Source of the DNA: JAJFUI01 sp963754135
Lineage (GTDB): Bacteria > Planctomycetota > Planctomycetia > Pirellulales > Thermoguttaceae
NCBI GenBank assembly: GCA_963754135.1
Contig: CAVWEY010000003.1
Location: 248,001 to 312,000 of the forward strand
Direction of reading: 5' to 3'
Length of the DNA: 64,000 bases
Positions 28,639 through 37,616 of this stretch are shown here, in pieces; the first letter of the stretch is position 1; the number at the start of each line of letters is the position of its first letter. The position numbers and the translations under genes were made by a program. The notes beneath the pieces are model-generated. The model worked only from the letters and a program-made list of their open reading frames with translations. It was not told where the DNA came from and searched no databases.

Positions 28639-31530
28639 ATGTGTCGCCGCGTTTGCCGAATCCTGGTTCCCGTCTTGCTCGTTTGGTGCCTGGCGCCGCC
28701 GGCGAGCCTGCTGCGGGCCGACGAGGCGGACGACCAGTACGCCGTGGCCGTCGGCCACTACGAGCGCGGGCGGTGGAAACTGGCAACCGAGGAGTTCCTG
28801 AAGTTCCGGCGGGGCTTTCCCAACGACCGCCGGCAGAACCTCTGCAGCTTCTGCCTGGGCGAGTCGCTTTTGCAGTTGGGCAAGTTCGACGATGCCCGCG
28901 GGTACTTCAACGAATACAACAGCCGTGAGCCGGCCGGCCAATACGCGGGAGAGGCACTGTTTCAGTCTGGTCAGTGCGCCTACCTGGCCGGGAATCTCCC
29001 CGCGGGCAAGTCGGACCTCGAACGCTTCCTGGCGAAGTATCCCAACGACCGGTGGGATGAGGCCGCACTGTTCTACCTGGGCGAGATCGCCCTGGCCCAG
29101 AGGGACGCGGCGGCGGCCGCCGCACGCTTCCGCGACAGCCTGAAGCGGTTTCCTGACGGACACCTCCAAGACGATTGCCGCGTGGGACTCGCCCGCGCGC
29201 TGGAGAAGCAGGGCCAGCGGGACGAGGCGGAGCGGCTGTACTTGGCGGTGGCGGGCAAAGCCAAGAGCCCCCAGGCCGACGCCGCCCAGTTCCATCTCGG
29301 CGCCCTACAATACGAGGCGGGAAGGTATCCGCAGGCGATCGAGAGCTTCGCGGCCTTCGAGGACCGCTTGCCACAAAGCCCCTGGCGGCCCAACGCCCGC
29401 CTCGGCCACGGCCTCAGCTTGCTGAAACTCAACCGGCCGGCCGAAGCGATCAAGCAATTCGACGCCGTGCTGGTCACGGCCGCCGCCGGCGACGAGCTTT
29501 TTCAGCGGGCCGTCCGCGGCAAGGTCCAGGCGGCGCTGCAAATGAAGGACTACGATGCCCTGGACCGCCAGGCGGCGGAGTTCGAGAGACGTTTTCCCGC
29601 CAGCCCGTTCCGCGCCGACGTGCAACGGATGATCGCCCGGTCCTTGGTCGAGCGCAAGCAATATAGCCGGGCGGCGGCTTTGTTAGAGGGCGCATTGAAA
29701 TCGTCCCGTCTCCCATCCAGCCTCCGGTCGGTGCCCGGAGAGGGGATCAGCCGGCAAGACCTGGAGAACCGTTACCTGTTGGCCTTGAGCTACGAGGGAT
29801 TGAAACGCTACGAGGACGCCCTGGCCGCGCTCCTGCCGGTGACCGATAGCGCGGCCGGTGGGCTGAAGGCCGATGGCCAATTGGAGCAAGGAGTGCTGTT
29901 GTCGGCCCTGAAGAGGTACGCCGACGCGATCCCGCCCTTCGAGAGCTTCCTCAATGGAAAACCCACGGGCGAGGCGGAAGCCAAGGCGCTGGGCGGGCTG
30001 GCCATCGCTCTGGCCCGCGCCAATCGGATTGACAAGGCGAAGCAAGTCTATGCCGAACTGCTGGCGAAATACCCCAAGCATCCGCTCATCGCCCCCACCA
30101 CGGAACACTTGGCGGAGGCGGCGTACGACGCCAACGACACCGCGTGGTCGGCCGAATTGTCGAGCTGGTTGGCCGCCGCCGGCAACTCGGCGGAGTACGA
30201 GTTGAAGGGCAAGCTCAATCTCGGCTGGAGCCAGTTCAAGGCGGGCAAGTTGGCGGAGGCCGCCGACACGTTCGACCAACTGCTCAAGCTCAGCCCGCCC
30301 GAGCCGATGGCCGCCGAAGCGGCCTTGATCCGCGGCCATGTCCTCGAGCAGCTTGGGCGGAGCGAGCCTGCCTTGGCGATGTACGGCATGGTGATCGAAA
30401 AGTACCCGGCCAGCCCGCAGCACGCCGACGCCTTGCTGGCCGCCGCCCGGCTGCACAACAACTTGAAGCAGTGGCCCGAGGCCGTCGCGCTCTGCGGGCG
30501 GTTGGCGCACGATCATCCGCAGTTTCCCAAGTTGGACGCCGCGCTGTACGAATGGGCGTGGGGGCTGCTGGAACTCGGCAAAGCGGAGGACGCCCAACAC
30601 GTCTTCGAGCGTCTGCACAACGAATACCCGCAAAGCCGCTTCTGGGCCGACGCCACCTGCCGGATGGCACAACGGGCATTCGACGCCAAGGATTACGACC
30701 GCGCTAACCGGTTGATCGATGCCTTGTTGCCGCGGCAGACCGATCTGCAGGTCCGCCAGTGCGCCATGTACCTGCGGGGGCAGGTCGCCGTGGCCAAGGC
30801 CGACTGGCCGAAGGTCCGCGCGGCCTTTGAGGCCCTGGTCAAGGAGTTCTCCGCCACCAACAGGCGGCTGGCCGCCGAGACCTGGATCGCCGAGGCCGAT
30901 TATCAGCGGGGCGATCTTACCTCCGCCAGCGCCCGGCTCGATCAGCTCACCGGACAGATTCAGGGAAAACACGAACCGTGGATGGCGCTCATCCCGTTGC
31001 GGCGGGCCCAAATCCTCGCCAAGCGGGACCAATGGAACGACGCCTACGCAGATCGCTGCCACGATCGAAAAGGATTATCCGCAGTTCCAACAGCAGTACG
31101 ACGTGGACTGCTTGTTGGGACAATGTCTCGCCATGCAAGCCGACTTTGAGGGCGCCCGCCGGGCGTACAGCAATGTCATCCACTCGCCCGCTGGCGCCAA
31201 GACCGAGACCGCCGCCCGCGCCAGTGGTTCATCGGCGAAACTTTCTTCCACCAGAAGAACTACGATGCCGCGTTACGGGAGTATCTCAAGCTGGAAATCC
31301 TCTACGCCTACCCCGATTGGCAGGCGGCGGCCTTGTTGGAGGCGGGCAAGTGCCACGAGTTGCTCGGCGAGCAGAAAGAGGCCGCCGAACTCTACCGGCG
31401 GATTCTCAACGTCTATCCCCAAACCCGCTTGGCGGACGACGCCAGGAAGCGGCTGAAGAACCTCCCCTCTCCCGTTGGGAGCGGGGCAGCGGGTGAGGGT
31501 GACGGTTTGACTCACCCCCGCGGCCCGTAA
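28639..31530 (+). CDS. TPR repeat protein of the ExbBD operon, two frameshifts
   Basis: Periplasmic tetratricopeptide repeat protein of about 960 residues, first gene of a TPR-ExbB-ExbD-cyclase-fold operon. ATG 28639 has AAGGA upstream and opens a signal peptide (RILVPVLLVWCLAPPASLL). TPR and YbgF/BamD-like units repeat throughout: AVAVGHYERGRWKLATEEFL, KFDDARGYFNEYNSREPAGQ, GRYPQAIESFAAFEDRLPQS, RYADAIPPFESFLNGKP and KLAEAADTFDQLLKLSP. At about 31047 the frame shifts to IAATIEKDYPQFQQQYDVDC, and at about 31218 to QWFIGETFFHQKNYDAALRE, continuing to a final repeat GEQKEAAELYRRILNVYPQT. Such proteins are thought to scaffold the energised envelope complex; the exact role is inference. Confidence 0.85.
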
Positions 31531-31618
31531 TTTACGATTATGATGAAGGGATGGTATGCTCCCGCAATATGCTATTTGGGGGTTGGGCAGGTACGCGCCG
31601 CACAGGGAGGCGTCAACT

Positions 31619-32548
31619 ATGGACAGTCGTGAACAATTCGTAGAAGCGGCATCCTGCCGCTTCATGGTGGCGGGACGCGGCAGGATGCCGCGTCTACTAA
31701 TTCCCCTGGCGGTGCTGGCATGGCTCTGCTGTGTGGCCCTGGGGCCGGTAGTTCTGGCCGCGGGAGACACGCCCGAAAACGTGGCTGTCGCCGTCAAGCC
31801 GGCCGAGACCCCCGAGCCGGCCGATGCATCCGAAGCGGGTGGGCGGGGCTTCATCCCCACTACCAACATCCGCCGGATCATCGAGGATGCCGGCCCGCTG
31901 ATGTACGCCATCCTCTTCTGCTCCTTCCTCTTGGTGGCCTTCCTGCTGGAGCGGTGTGTCAGCCTCCGCCGCCGCCGCGTGATCCCTAAGCCGTTTGTCA
32001 CGCGCTTCCTCCACCAATTGCGCGAGGGACAACTCGACCGCCAGACTGCCCTGGAGCTGTGCGAGGAAAACGGTAGCCCCGTGGCCAACGTCTTCGCCGG
32101 CGCCGTGCGGAAGTGGGGACGGCCCGGAGTCGAGGTCGAGCAGGGCGTGATCGACGCCGGCGAGCGGGCCACCAACGGCCTGCGCCGCCATCTCCGCGTC
32201 TTCTACGGCATCGCCACCGTCGGCCCACTGCTGGGACTGATGGGGACCGTGCTGGGGATGATTCAGACTTTCAACGTGATCGCCGATCCGGCCGCCGATG
32301 CGCTGGGGCGGACCGCGCCCTTGGCCGGCGGCATCGCCAAGGCCCTGTTGAACACCGCCGGCGGGCTGGCCGTGGCCATTCCCGCCTCGATCTTCTACGT
32401 CTTCTTCGTCAGCCGCGTGGACCGGCTGGTGATCGAGATCGACAAACTGGCCCAGGAAGTCGTCAACGTGATTTCCGCCGAGGAATTGCAGGAAAGGAGA
32501 ACCGCCACGCCGAAGTCGCGCCGGATCAGCTCCGCCATTGCCTCGTAG
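31619..32548 (+). CDS. exbB: ExbB/TolQ/MotA family proton channel protein
   Basis: Inner membrane proton channel subunit that, with ExbD, uses proton motive force to drive envelope work. A signal or first helix reads LLIPLAVLAWLCCVALGPVV, followed by an acidic linker, then AGPLMYAILFCSFLLVAFLL, and the conserved MotA/ExbB core FYGIATVGPLLGLMGTVLGM with ALLNTAGGLAVAIPASIFYV. ATG 31619 is chosen because GGGAGG (31605-31610) lies eight bases upstream; the codons just after it span a REP-like palindrome (31646-31691), so an alternative start is ATG 31685 inside that palindrome. It is followed by exbD 86 bases later. Confidence 0.92.
   Translation: MDSREQFVEAASCRFMVAGRGRMPRLLIPLAVLAWLCCVALGPVVLAAGDTPENVAVAVKPAETPEPADASEAGGRGFIPTTNIRRIIEDAGPLMYAILFCSFLLVAFLLERCVSLRRRRVIPKPFVTRFLHQLREGQLDRQTALELCEENGSPVANVFAGAVRKWGRPGVEVEQGVIDAGERATNGLRRHLRVFYGIATVGPLLGLMGTVLGMIQTFNVIADPAADALGRTAPLAGGIAKALLNTAGGLAVAIPASIFYVFFVSRVDRLVIEIDKLAQEVVNVISAEELQERRTATPKSRRISSAIAS
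31646..31691. repeat. REP-like palindrome inside the 5' end of exbB
   Basis: GCGGCATCCTGCCGC (31646-31660) and GCGGCAGGATGCCGC (31677-31691) are perfect 15-bp inverted repeats with a 16-base loop. Flanking GTAGA and GTCTAC extend the symmetry. It looks like an intergenic palindrome, yet it is read through in the exbB frame between the ribosome binding site and the first membrane segment. Confidence 0.8.
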
Positions 32549-32634
32549 CGGCCGATCGCTGCGAAAATCGCAAGCGGCGTGCATACGTTGCGTGCCGCTT
32601 CATCCTTTGTCCTTTATCCTTCATCCTTTCCCCC

Positions 32635-33054
32635 ATGCCCCTGAAGACCCATCTCGACGACGAACCGACGTTGAACCTGACGGCGATGCTCGACGTCATG
32701 TTTCTGCTGATCATCTTCTTCATGCTGGGAACTCGCTTTATCGACGACGAGCGGAAGATCGGGCTGCGGGTGCCGGAAGTGATCGACCGCGGGGCGCTCA
32801 CCGCGGCCCCCGCCCGCAAGGAAGTCAACGTCTACCGCGACGGCACGATCACCCTGGACAAGACCGCGGTAACGCTCGACCAGCTTACCACGCGGCTGGC
32901 CGCCGCCCGCCGGCAGTACAGCGACCTGGGCGTGCTGGTGCGCGGCGACGCCCGCGGCGAGTTCCAGAACGTCGCCGCCGTGCTGACGGCCTGCAAACAG
33001 GCGGGCATTCACGACCTGGGCATCACCGTCCGGTCGATGCCCCTGAGACGATAG
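32635..33054 (+). CDS. exbD: ExbD/TolR family protein
   Basis: Partner of ExbB with a single N-terminal helix and a periplasmic domain. MPLKTHLDDEPTLNLTAMLD leads into VMFLLIIFFMLGTRF; the Asp in TAMLDVMFLLIIFFML is the conserved proton-carrying residue. The periplasmic part contains VNVYRDGTITLDKTAVTLDQ and YSDLGVLVRGDARGEFQNV, typical ExbD strands. It has 139 residues, the normal size. The stop is 3 bases from the next start (33058), so the two are translationally coupled. The leader contains repeated CATCCTTT-type pyrimidine blocks and no clear Shine-Dalgarno. Confidence 0.93.
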   Translation: MPLKTHLDDEPTLNLTAMLDVMFLLIIFFMLGTRFIDDERKIGLRVPEVIDRGALTAAPARKEVNVYRDGTITLDKTAVTLDQLTTRLAAARRQYSDLGVLVRGDARGEFQNVAAVLTACKQAGIHDLGITVRSMPLRR

Positions 33055-33057
33055 GCC

Positions 33058-35154
33058 ATGCGCATCCCGCCACTCCACCGCCTGCTGGAGTTCTTCACCG
33101 GCATCCAACCGGTGCTGGCGGTGTTCTGGCTCGGGCTGGCCATTTTCACCGCCGGTCTGGCCGTGCTGCTCTACACGCGTTGGGGGCAATACAAGCCGTT
33201 GCGGAAGTGCATGGCGCTGTCGCTGTTGGCCCACCTGTTGCTGGCGACTTACGCCGCCACGATCCACATTGTCACCCCCGTCTTCCAACTGCCGGACTCG
33301 GCCGTGCAGGTGACGCTTGGCGATGGCCCTGCCCAGCAGTCCGTCGCCGGCGGCGCCGGCCGGCTGGTGGTGCCCAAGGCGGCCGATCAGCCTTGGGAGG
33401 TTCTGCCCGGCGATGCACCTGCTCAGCCGGAGAGCGCGGAACTGGAGCCGAGGAGGACCGATGAGCCGGCGGAGCCGGCACGGCTGGTCCGCGCCGAAGC
33501 CCCGCGGTTGCCCGGCGATCCGCCGCTTGACAACGTGGCCCTCGCCGACGCCAAGCCGCTGACGCCGAAGGCGGCGCCGAGCACGGCTGGGGCAAGCACG
33601 TCGGGCGTGCCGGCCGCGGCGGTCGAGGCCCCGCCCGCCGTGCGCCGCGATGCCACACGCGCCGTGCCGCCCAGTGCCCTCGAGTCGCCCGAACGCTTGG
33701 CCGACGATCCCTTGGCGCGGCCGGTCCGGCCGCCGTCTGAGGATGTCCCACTGGCTTTGCTCCAGCCGCCGGAAGCCCTGCCGCGGATCAGCGATGGCGA
33801 TGACGCGGGTGGGGCGGATTGGCAATCGGCCCCACAACCGGGCGCGGGCGGCCGGCAATCGCCGGGGATGGTGACACCGTTTGTGCGCGTCGCGGGCAAC
33901 GCGGGCGGCGCGGCCGGCCAGGCGGGTTCTTCATCGCGAAGTGGCGCACCGGGCGGACTCGCCTCATCTTCGTCCGGCCCGCTGGCAGCGGGCGCGGGTG
34001 GCACTGCCGGCTTGTCCGGCAGTGGTGCCGGCACTGCCGGGCAAGCCGGCGGTGGCACCCCTCTCCCCGACGCCTATCGCCTCCGCGTCGTCCCCAATCG
34101 GGCCGGTGTGGCCGAGAGTCACGGCGGCACGGCCGAAACCGAAGCCGCCGTCAAAGCCGCGCTCAAGTGGCTCGCCGATAATCAAGCCGCCGACGGCCGC
34201 TGGGATCCCCGCACGCATGGCGCCGGCAAGGAAACCAGCGCTTTGGGCCGGGACCGCCAAAGCGCCGGCAGCCATGCCGATGCCGCCGTGACCGGCTTGG
34301 CCCTGCTGGCGTTCCTGGCTTCGGGCCACACCCATCTCGATGGCCCTTACCGCGACGACGTCCGCCGTGCCTTGGAATACCTGATGCGCAGCCAAGCCCC
34401 GGATGGCAATCTCGCCGGCCAGGCGGCCACCTTCGAGTTCATGTACTGCCACGCAATCGCCGCCTGTGCCGTGAGCGAGGCTTATGGAATGACACACGAC
34501 GGCCGGCTGCGGGAACCGGTCCGCCGGGCCGTCGCGTATACCGTCGCTGCTCAGGATCCCGTGGGCGGCGGCTGGCGATACAAGCCCGGCGATGCCGGCG
34601 ACACCAGTCAGCTCGGCTGGCAACTGATGTCCCTGAAGAGCGCCGAACTGGCCGGCCTCCCGATTCCCGACGCTACTCGCCAGGGCATCATCCGATACTT
34701 GCGGAGCGTCTCGTCGGGCAAGTTCGGCGGCCGGGCGTCCTATCGGCCCGGCGAGCAGGCCACCCGCTCGATGACCGCCGAGGCCCTGGTCTGCTGGCAG
34801 TTCCTCGGCCTGCCCCGTCAACATCCGGCTTGCAACGAGGCCGGCGACTATCTGCTGGGCGAACTGCCCGACAATGGCCAGAGCAACAGCTATTATTGGT
34901 ACTATGCCACCTTGGGGATGTATCAGTTACAGGGCGACCACTGGCAGCGGTGGAATGAAGCCCTGCGGGCCGCAGTCGTTAGCCGCCAGGTGAAGAAAGG
35001 ATCGCTGGCCGGCTCATGGAACACGGACGACCTCTGGGGCGGCTACGGCGGCCGCGTCTACACCACCGCCTTGTCTGCCCTCACCCTTGAGGTCTACTAC
35101 CGCTTTCTCCCCCTCTATGGAGTGGCAGCACCGGGGGAAGCTGGGGCAAAATAG
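33058..35154 (+). CDS. membrane protein with prenyltransferase/squalene-cyclase-like repeat domain
   Basis: A 698-residue protein in the ExbBD operon. Two N-terminal membrane helices (VLAVFWLGLAIFTAGLAVLL and KCMALSLLAHLLLATYAAT) are followed by about 270 residues of Pro/Ala/Gly-rich linker. The C-terminal half (from about residue 360) is a terpenoid-cyclase/prenyltransferase alpha-alpha toroid with repeated QxxxGxW-like units: AALKWLADNQAADGRWDP, YLMRSQAPDGNLAG, YTVAAQDPVGGGWRYKPGD. The usual DxDD or DDXXE acid motif of true cyclases is not evident. The arrangement of helix, long linker and periplasmic domain suggests a TonB-like transmitter or a receptor of ExbBD energy, but this is inference. 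It starts 4 bases after exbD stops. Confidence 0.85.
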   Translation: MRIPPLHRLLEFFTGIQPVLAVFWLGLAIFTAGLAVLLYTRWGQYKPLRKCMALSLLAHLLLATYAATIHIVTPVFQLPDSAVQVTLGDGPAQQSVAGGAGRLVVPKAADQPWEVLPGDAPAQPESAELEPRRTDEPAEPARLVRAEAPRLPGDPPLDNVALADAKPLTPKAAPSTAGASTSGVPAAAVEAPPAVRRDATRAVPPSALESPERLADDPLARPVRPPSEDVPLALLQPPEALPRISDGDDAGGADWQSAPQPGAGGRQSPGMVTPFVRVAGNAGGAAGQAGSSSRSGAPGGLASSSSGPLAAGAGGTAGLSGSGAGTAGQAGGGTPLPDAYRLRVVPNRAGVAESHGGTAETEAAVKAALKWLADNQAADGRWDPRTHGAGKETSALGRDRQSAGSHADAAVTGLALLAFLASGHTHLDGPYRDDVRRALEYLMRSQAPDGNLAGQAATFEFMYCHAIAACAVSEAYGMTHDGRLREPVRRAVAYTVAAQDPVGGGWRYKPGDAGDTSQLGWQLMSLKSAELAGLPIPDATRQGIIRYLRSVSSGKFGGRASYRPGEQATRSMTAEALVCWQFLGLPRQHPACNEAGDYLLGELPDNGQSNSYYWYYATLGMYQLQGDHWQRWNEALRAAVVSRQVKKGSLAGSWNTDDLWGGYGGRVYTTALSALTLEVYYRFLPLYGVAAPGEAGAK

Positions 35155-35180
35155 GTTGTCGCGCTCCACGGCTGCGACAT

Positions 35181-35261
35181 TAGCCCGAGGCGCAAGCGAG
35201 GGAGGTCTATGCCGCAAGCGATGGAAGTTTGCTGATTTGCCCTCGCTTGCGCGTCGGGCTA
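35181..35261. repeat. 22-bp inverted repeat (planctomycete REP-like)
   Basis: The arm at 35181-35202 (TAGCCCGAGGCGCAAGCGAG then GG) is the reverse complement of 35240-35261 with one mismatch; the spacer is 37 bases. This lies between the ExbBD operon and the first tatA gene. The core resembles dispersed palindromes common in Pirellulales intergenic DNA (from memory, not searched). Confidence 0.75.
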
Positions 35262-35369
35262 GTGTCTGTTGGTGCCACCCTCCAGACTGGTGGGCCATTT
35301 GACAGGCCATCGGGGTCTTGTACAATACAGACGTGGGTGGTATTGCTGCGCCCCCAAGGGAGAATTTCA

Positions 35370-35609
35370 ATGGGTGGTTTTGGTTCGCCGCTTCACTGGC
35401 TGATTATCGCCGTGATTCTGTTGCTGTTGTTCGGCAACCGCCTGCCGAGCGTAATGCGCTCGCTGGGGCAGGGCGTTGTCGAGTTCAAGAAGGGCCTGCA
35501 AGGCGTTGAAGACGACGTCAAGTCGGCCGGCAAGATCGAAGAGCAGACGCCCAAGCCGCAGGCCAAGGAAGAGGCGAAAGCTGCCGAGGCCGAGCCTGCC
35601 CAAAGGTAG
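35370..35609 (+). CDS. tatA: TatA/E-type twin-arginine translocase subunit
   Basis: Small Tat translocon pore protein of 79 residues. One N-terminal helix, PLHWLIIAVILLLLFGNRLP, followed by an amphipathic helix MRSLGQGVVEFKKGLQGVED and a charged tail; LFGNRLP and EFKKG are the family hallmarks. ATG 35370 is preceded by AAGGGAG. It is 5 bases upstream of a second tatA-type gene. Several Tat substrates occur in the window (DUF1501 and Gfo/Idh/MocA proteins). tatC is not in the window. Confidence 0.93.
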   Translation: MGGFGSPLHWLIIAVILLLLFGNRLPSVMRSLGQGVVEFKKGLQGVEDDVKSAGKIEEQTPKPQAKEEAKAAEAEPAQR

Positions 35610-35614
35610 CGCCA

Positions 35615-35896
35615 ATGTGCCCGCTCTTCGCGTTTCTCGACAACCCGGTGATGCTGTTGATGCTCGGGGTGATCGCGGTGCTGCTGTTCGGCGAGCGGTT
35701 GCCGGAGGTGGCCCGCTCCGTCGGCCGTGGGCTGACGGAGTTCAAGAAAGGGGTCCACGGCATTCAGCAGGAGATTCAAGGGGTGATCGACTCGGCAACC
35801 TCGACGGATACGGCTGCTTCCGCCCGTTATGAGGAGCCGTCAGAGAACCGCGAGGAGGCGACCGCACCGAAGTTCGAGCCTCCCCCTTCCCCTTGA
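35615..35896 (+). CDS. second TatA/TatB-type translocase subunit
   Basis: A 93-residue paralogue of the preceding gene: DNPVMLLMLGVIAVLLFGER then LPEVARSVGRGLTEFKKGVH GIQQEI. The slightly longer amphipathic helix may reflect a TatB-like role, but sequence alone does not separate TatA from TatB. The tail is acidic and Pro-rich. It starts 5 bases after the first gene stops, so the pair is one transcript. A tRNA-Val gene begins 36 bases after the stop. Confidence 0.9.
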   Translation: MCPLFAFLDNPVMLLMLGVIAVLLFGERLPEVARSVGRGLTEFKKGVHGIQQEIQGVIDSATSTDTAASARYEEPSENREEATAPKFEPPPSP

Positions 35897-35932
35897 ATTC
35901 CGCCGGCAGTTCGGCTAGACTTTGGTATCTTC

Positions 35933-36006
35933 GGGCGGCTAGCTCAGTCGGTTAGAGCGCCATCCTCACACGGTGGAAGTCGCAGGTTCGAGTCCTGTGC
36001 CGCCCA
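35933..36006 (+). tRNA. tRNA-Val (CAC)
   Basis: A complete cloverleaf of 74 bases. Acceptor GGGCGGC (35933-35939) pairs with GCCGCCC (35999-36005). D stem GCTC/GAGC, anticodon stem CCATC/GGTGG with loop CTCACAC and anticodon CAC, T arm GCAGG-TTCGAGT-CCTGT. A discriminator A follows; CCA is not encoded. All stems pair. Confidence 0.95.
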
Positions 36007-36131
36007 CAGCCGTGGTTCATCTTGGGCCGTTTTCGGGTAGCAGCTACGAACCCTGGCTACTGCCCGTAAGCAATGACACCGCGGATCGAACTGTGGCAGA
36101 TCAGGGGCAGGCCGAGGACCAACTGCCGCGC

Positions 36132-36302
36132 TCAGGCCTTTGTCACCGGCAGGGGAAAGAGCACTTGGCCGTCGCCGCGCCCGGCGAACGAAAAGGCCTC
36201 GTCGAGCGCATCTTCGGCTTTGGCAGCCTCCTGGTAGAGGCCCCAAAGTGCATAGAACCCAACCGCCCGACTGTCACCCGCAATTGAGCCAGACCGAATA
36301 GC
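36132..36302 (-). pseudogene. possible C-terminal gene remnant
   Basis: One minus-strand frame reads AVGFYALWGLYQEAAKAEDA then LDEAFSFAGRGDGQVLFPLP and VTKA before a stop. The composition looks like real protein sequence rather than GC-rich background, but there is no start and the upstream side runs into the glycosyltransferase gene. I do not recognise it. It may be the 3' stump of a lost gene. Confidence 0.25.
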
Positions 36303-36304
36303 GC

Positions 36305-37425
36305 ATGGTGCAGACCCGCATTGCCCTCTGTATCACCGACCTGGATATCGGCGGGGCCGAGCGGCACCTGACCGAATTAGCCATCCGGATGGATCGCCGC
36401 CGCTTCGCTCCGGCGGTCTACTGTCTGGCGCGCAGCCGTCGCGGGAAGAAGCGTCCTGCTTGCCGGCCCTGCTTGCGGCCGGCGTGGAGGTCCATTGCCT
36501 TGGCGGTCATGGAATATGGCAATTCCCGGTCGTGGCACGCCGCCTGAGGCGTCTGCTGGCGGCCCAGAAGCCGCAAATTGTCCAAACGTTCCTGTTTCAC
36601 GCGAATATCGTGGGCCGAATCGCCGCCCGACGTGCCGGCGTGAAAACCGTGGTTGCCGGCGTCCGGGTGGCCGAGCGTGCGGCACGCTGGCACCTATGGC
36701 TGGACCGCCTGACGCAACGGGGGGTCGATCGGTACGTCTGCGTCAGCCAGTCGGTGGCGGATTTCTCGACCAAACAGGGCGGCTTACCGCCGGAGAAACT
36801 CGTAGTGATTTCCAACGGGATTGACCTGGACAAGTACCCCGCGCGGCAGCCGGCTGATTTGCAGGCATTTGGCGTGGAGGCCGGCTGCCGCGCCGTGACG
36901 TTCGTCGGGCGTTTGGAGCCACAGAAGGGGGTGGACTGGCTGATCGAGGCCGCCCCACGGATGCTGGCCAACTTGCCCGATTGCGACCTACTGCTGGTGG
37001 GCGAGGGGCCGTTGCGAGGGTCGCTCGAGGCCGCCATCAGGACTTCTGGCATCGCCGACCGGGTCCATTTCGCGGGCTGGCGGCCCGATGTGCCGGAAAT
37101 CCTGGCCGCTAGTGCCCTGTTAGTCCTCCCTTCGGGGTGGGAGGGTATGCCCAACGTGGTGTTGGAAGCAATGGCCAGCCGCCGGCCGGTGGTCGCAACG
37201 GATGTCGAGGGGGTGCGGGAATTGCTCGGCCCCAGCGCCGAATCACAGACAAGCAGCTATCGCGATACGCAAATGCTTGTGGAGAAGATAGTTGGACTCA
37301 TGTCTGACCCAAAGGTCTTGACTGCCGTGGGGCTGGAAAACCGCCGGAGGGTTGAAGAGAACTTCGGGATTTCGCGGACGGTTGCGGCCTACGAAGACCT
37401 CTGGGAGTCTCTCGCGCGGCATTGA
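36305..37425 (+). CDS. glycosyltransferase family 4, one frameshift
   Basis: GT-B fold glycosyltransferase, probably acting on cell-surface polysaccharide or lipid at the inner membrane. The N-terminal frame is MVQTRIALCITDLDIGGAER then HLTELAIRMDRRRFAPAVYC. At about 36431 the frame shifts and continues SREEASCLPALLAAGVEVHC. The donor-binding half is intact: VVISNGIDLDKY, VTFVGRLEPQKGVDWLIEAA, LLLVGEGPLRGSLEAAI, and LVLPSGWEGMPNVVLEAMAS with the E-x7-E motif of GT4. The product is about 373 residues. Acceptor and sugar are unknown. Confidence 0.88.
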
Positions 37426-37548
37426 CGCACGGGCGACGGAATGTGGAAATCCGACTTACGTCGAAGCCCGTCTCCGGAAGTCATTTTCAGACCTTGAATT
37501 ACGGGCCGCATGGCAATCGAAGCCCTGAATTCCCGCGAAAAAATCGCC

Positions 37549-37577
37549 TTGTGCCCGCCCTGACAAATCGTTATCTT
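37549..37577 (+). promoter_or_regulatory. putative sigma70 promoter of mraZ
   Basis: TTGTGC (37549-37554) and TATCTT (37572-37577) are separated by 17 bases. The -10 directly precedes four TGGGG-type MraZ boxes, so a repressor bound there would cover the transcription start. Confidence 0.5.
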
Positions 37578-37612
37578 TGGGGCTTTGTGGGGCTAAGTGG
37601 GGAATCGTGGTG
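37578..37612 (+). promoter_or_regulatory. MraZ operator: four phased TGGGG-type boxes
   Basis: TGGGG at 37578-37582, 37588-37592 and 37598-37602, then TGGTG at 37608-37612. Each box is separated by exactly five bases, giving a perfect 10-bp period. MraZ of other bacteria binds direct TGGG-type repeats with 5-bp spacers upstream of its own gene. The last box ends 4 bases before the mraZ ATG, implying autoregulation that also covers the ribosome binding site. Confidence 0.85.
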
Positions 37613-37616
37613 AGCC

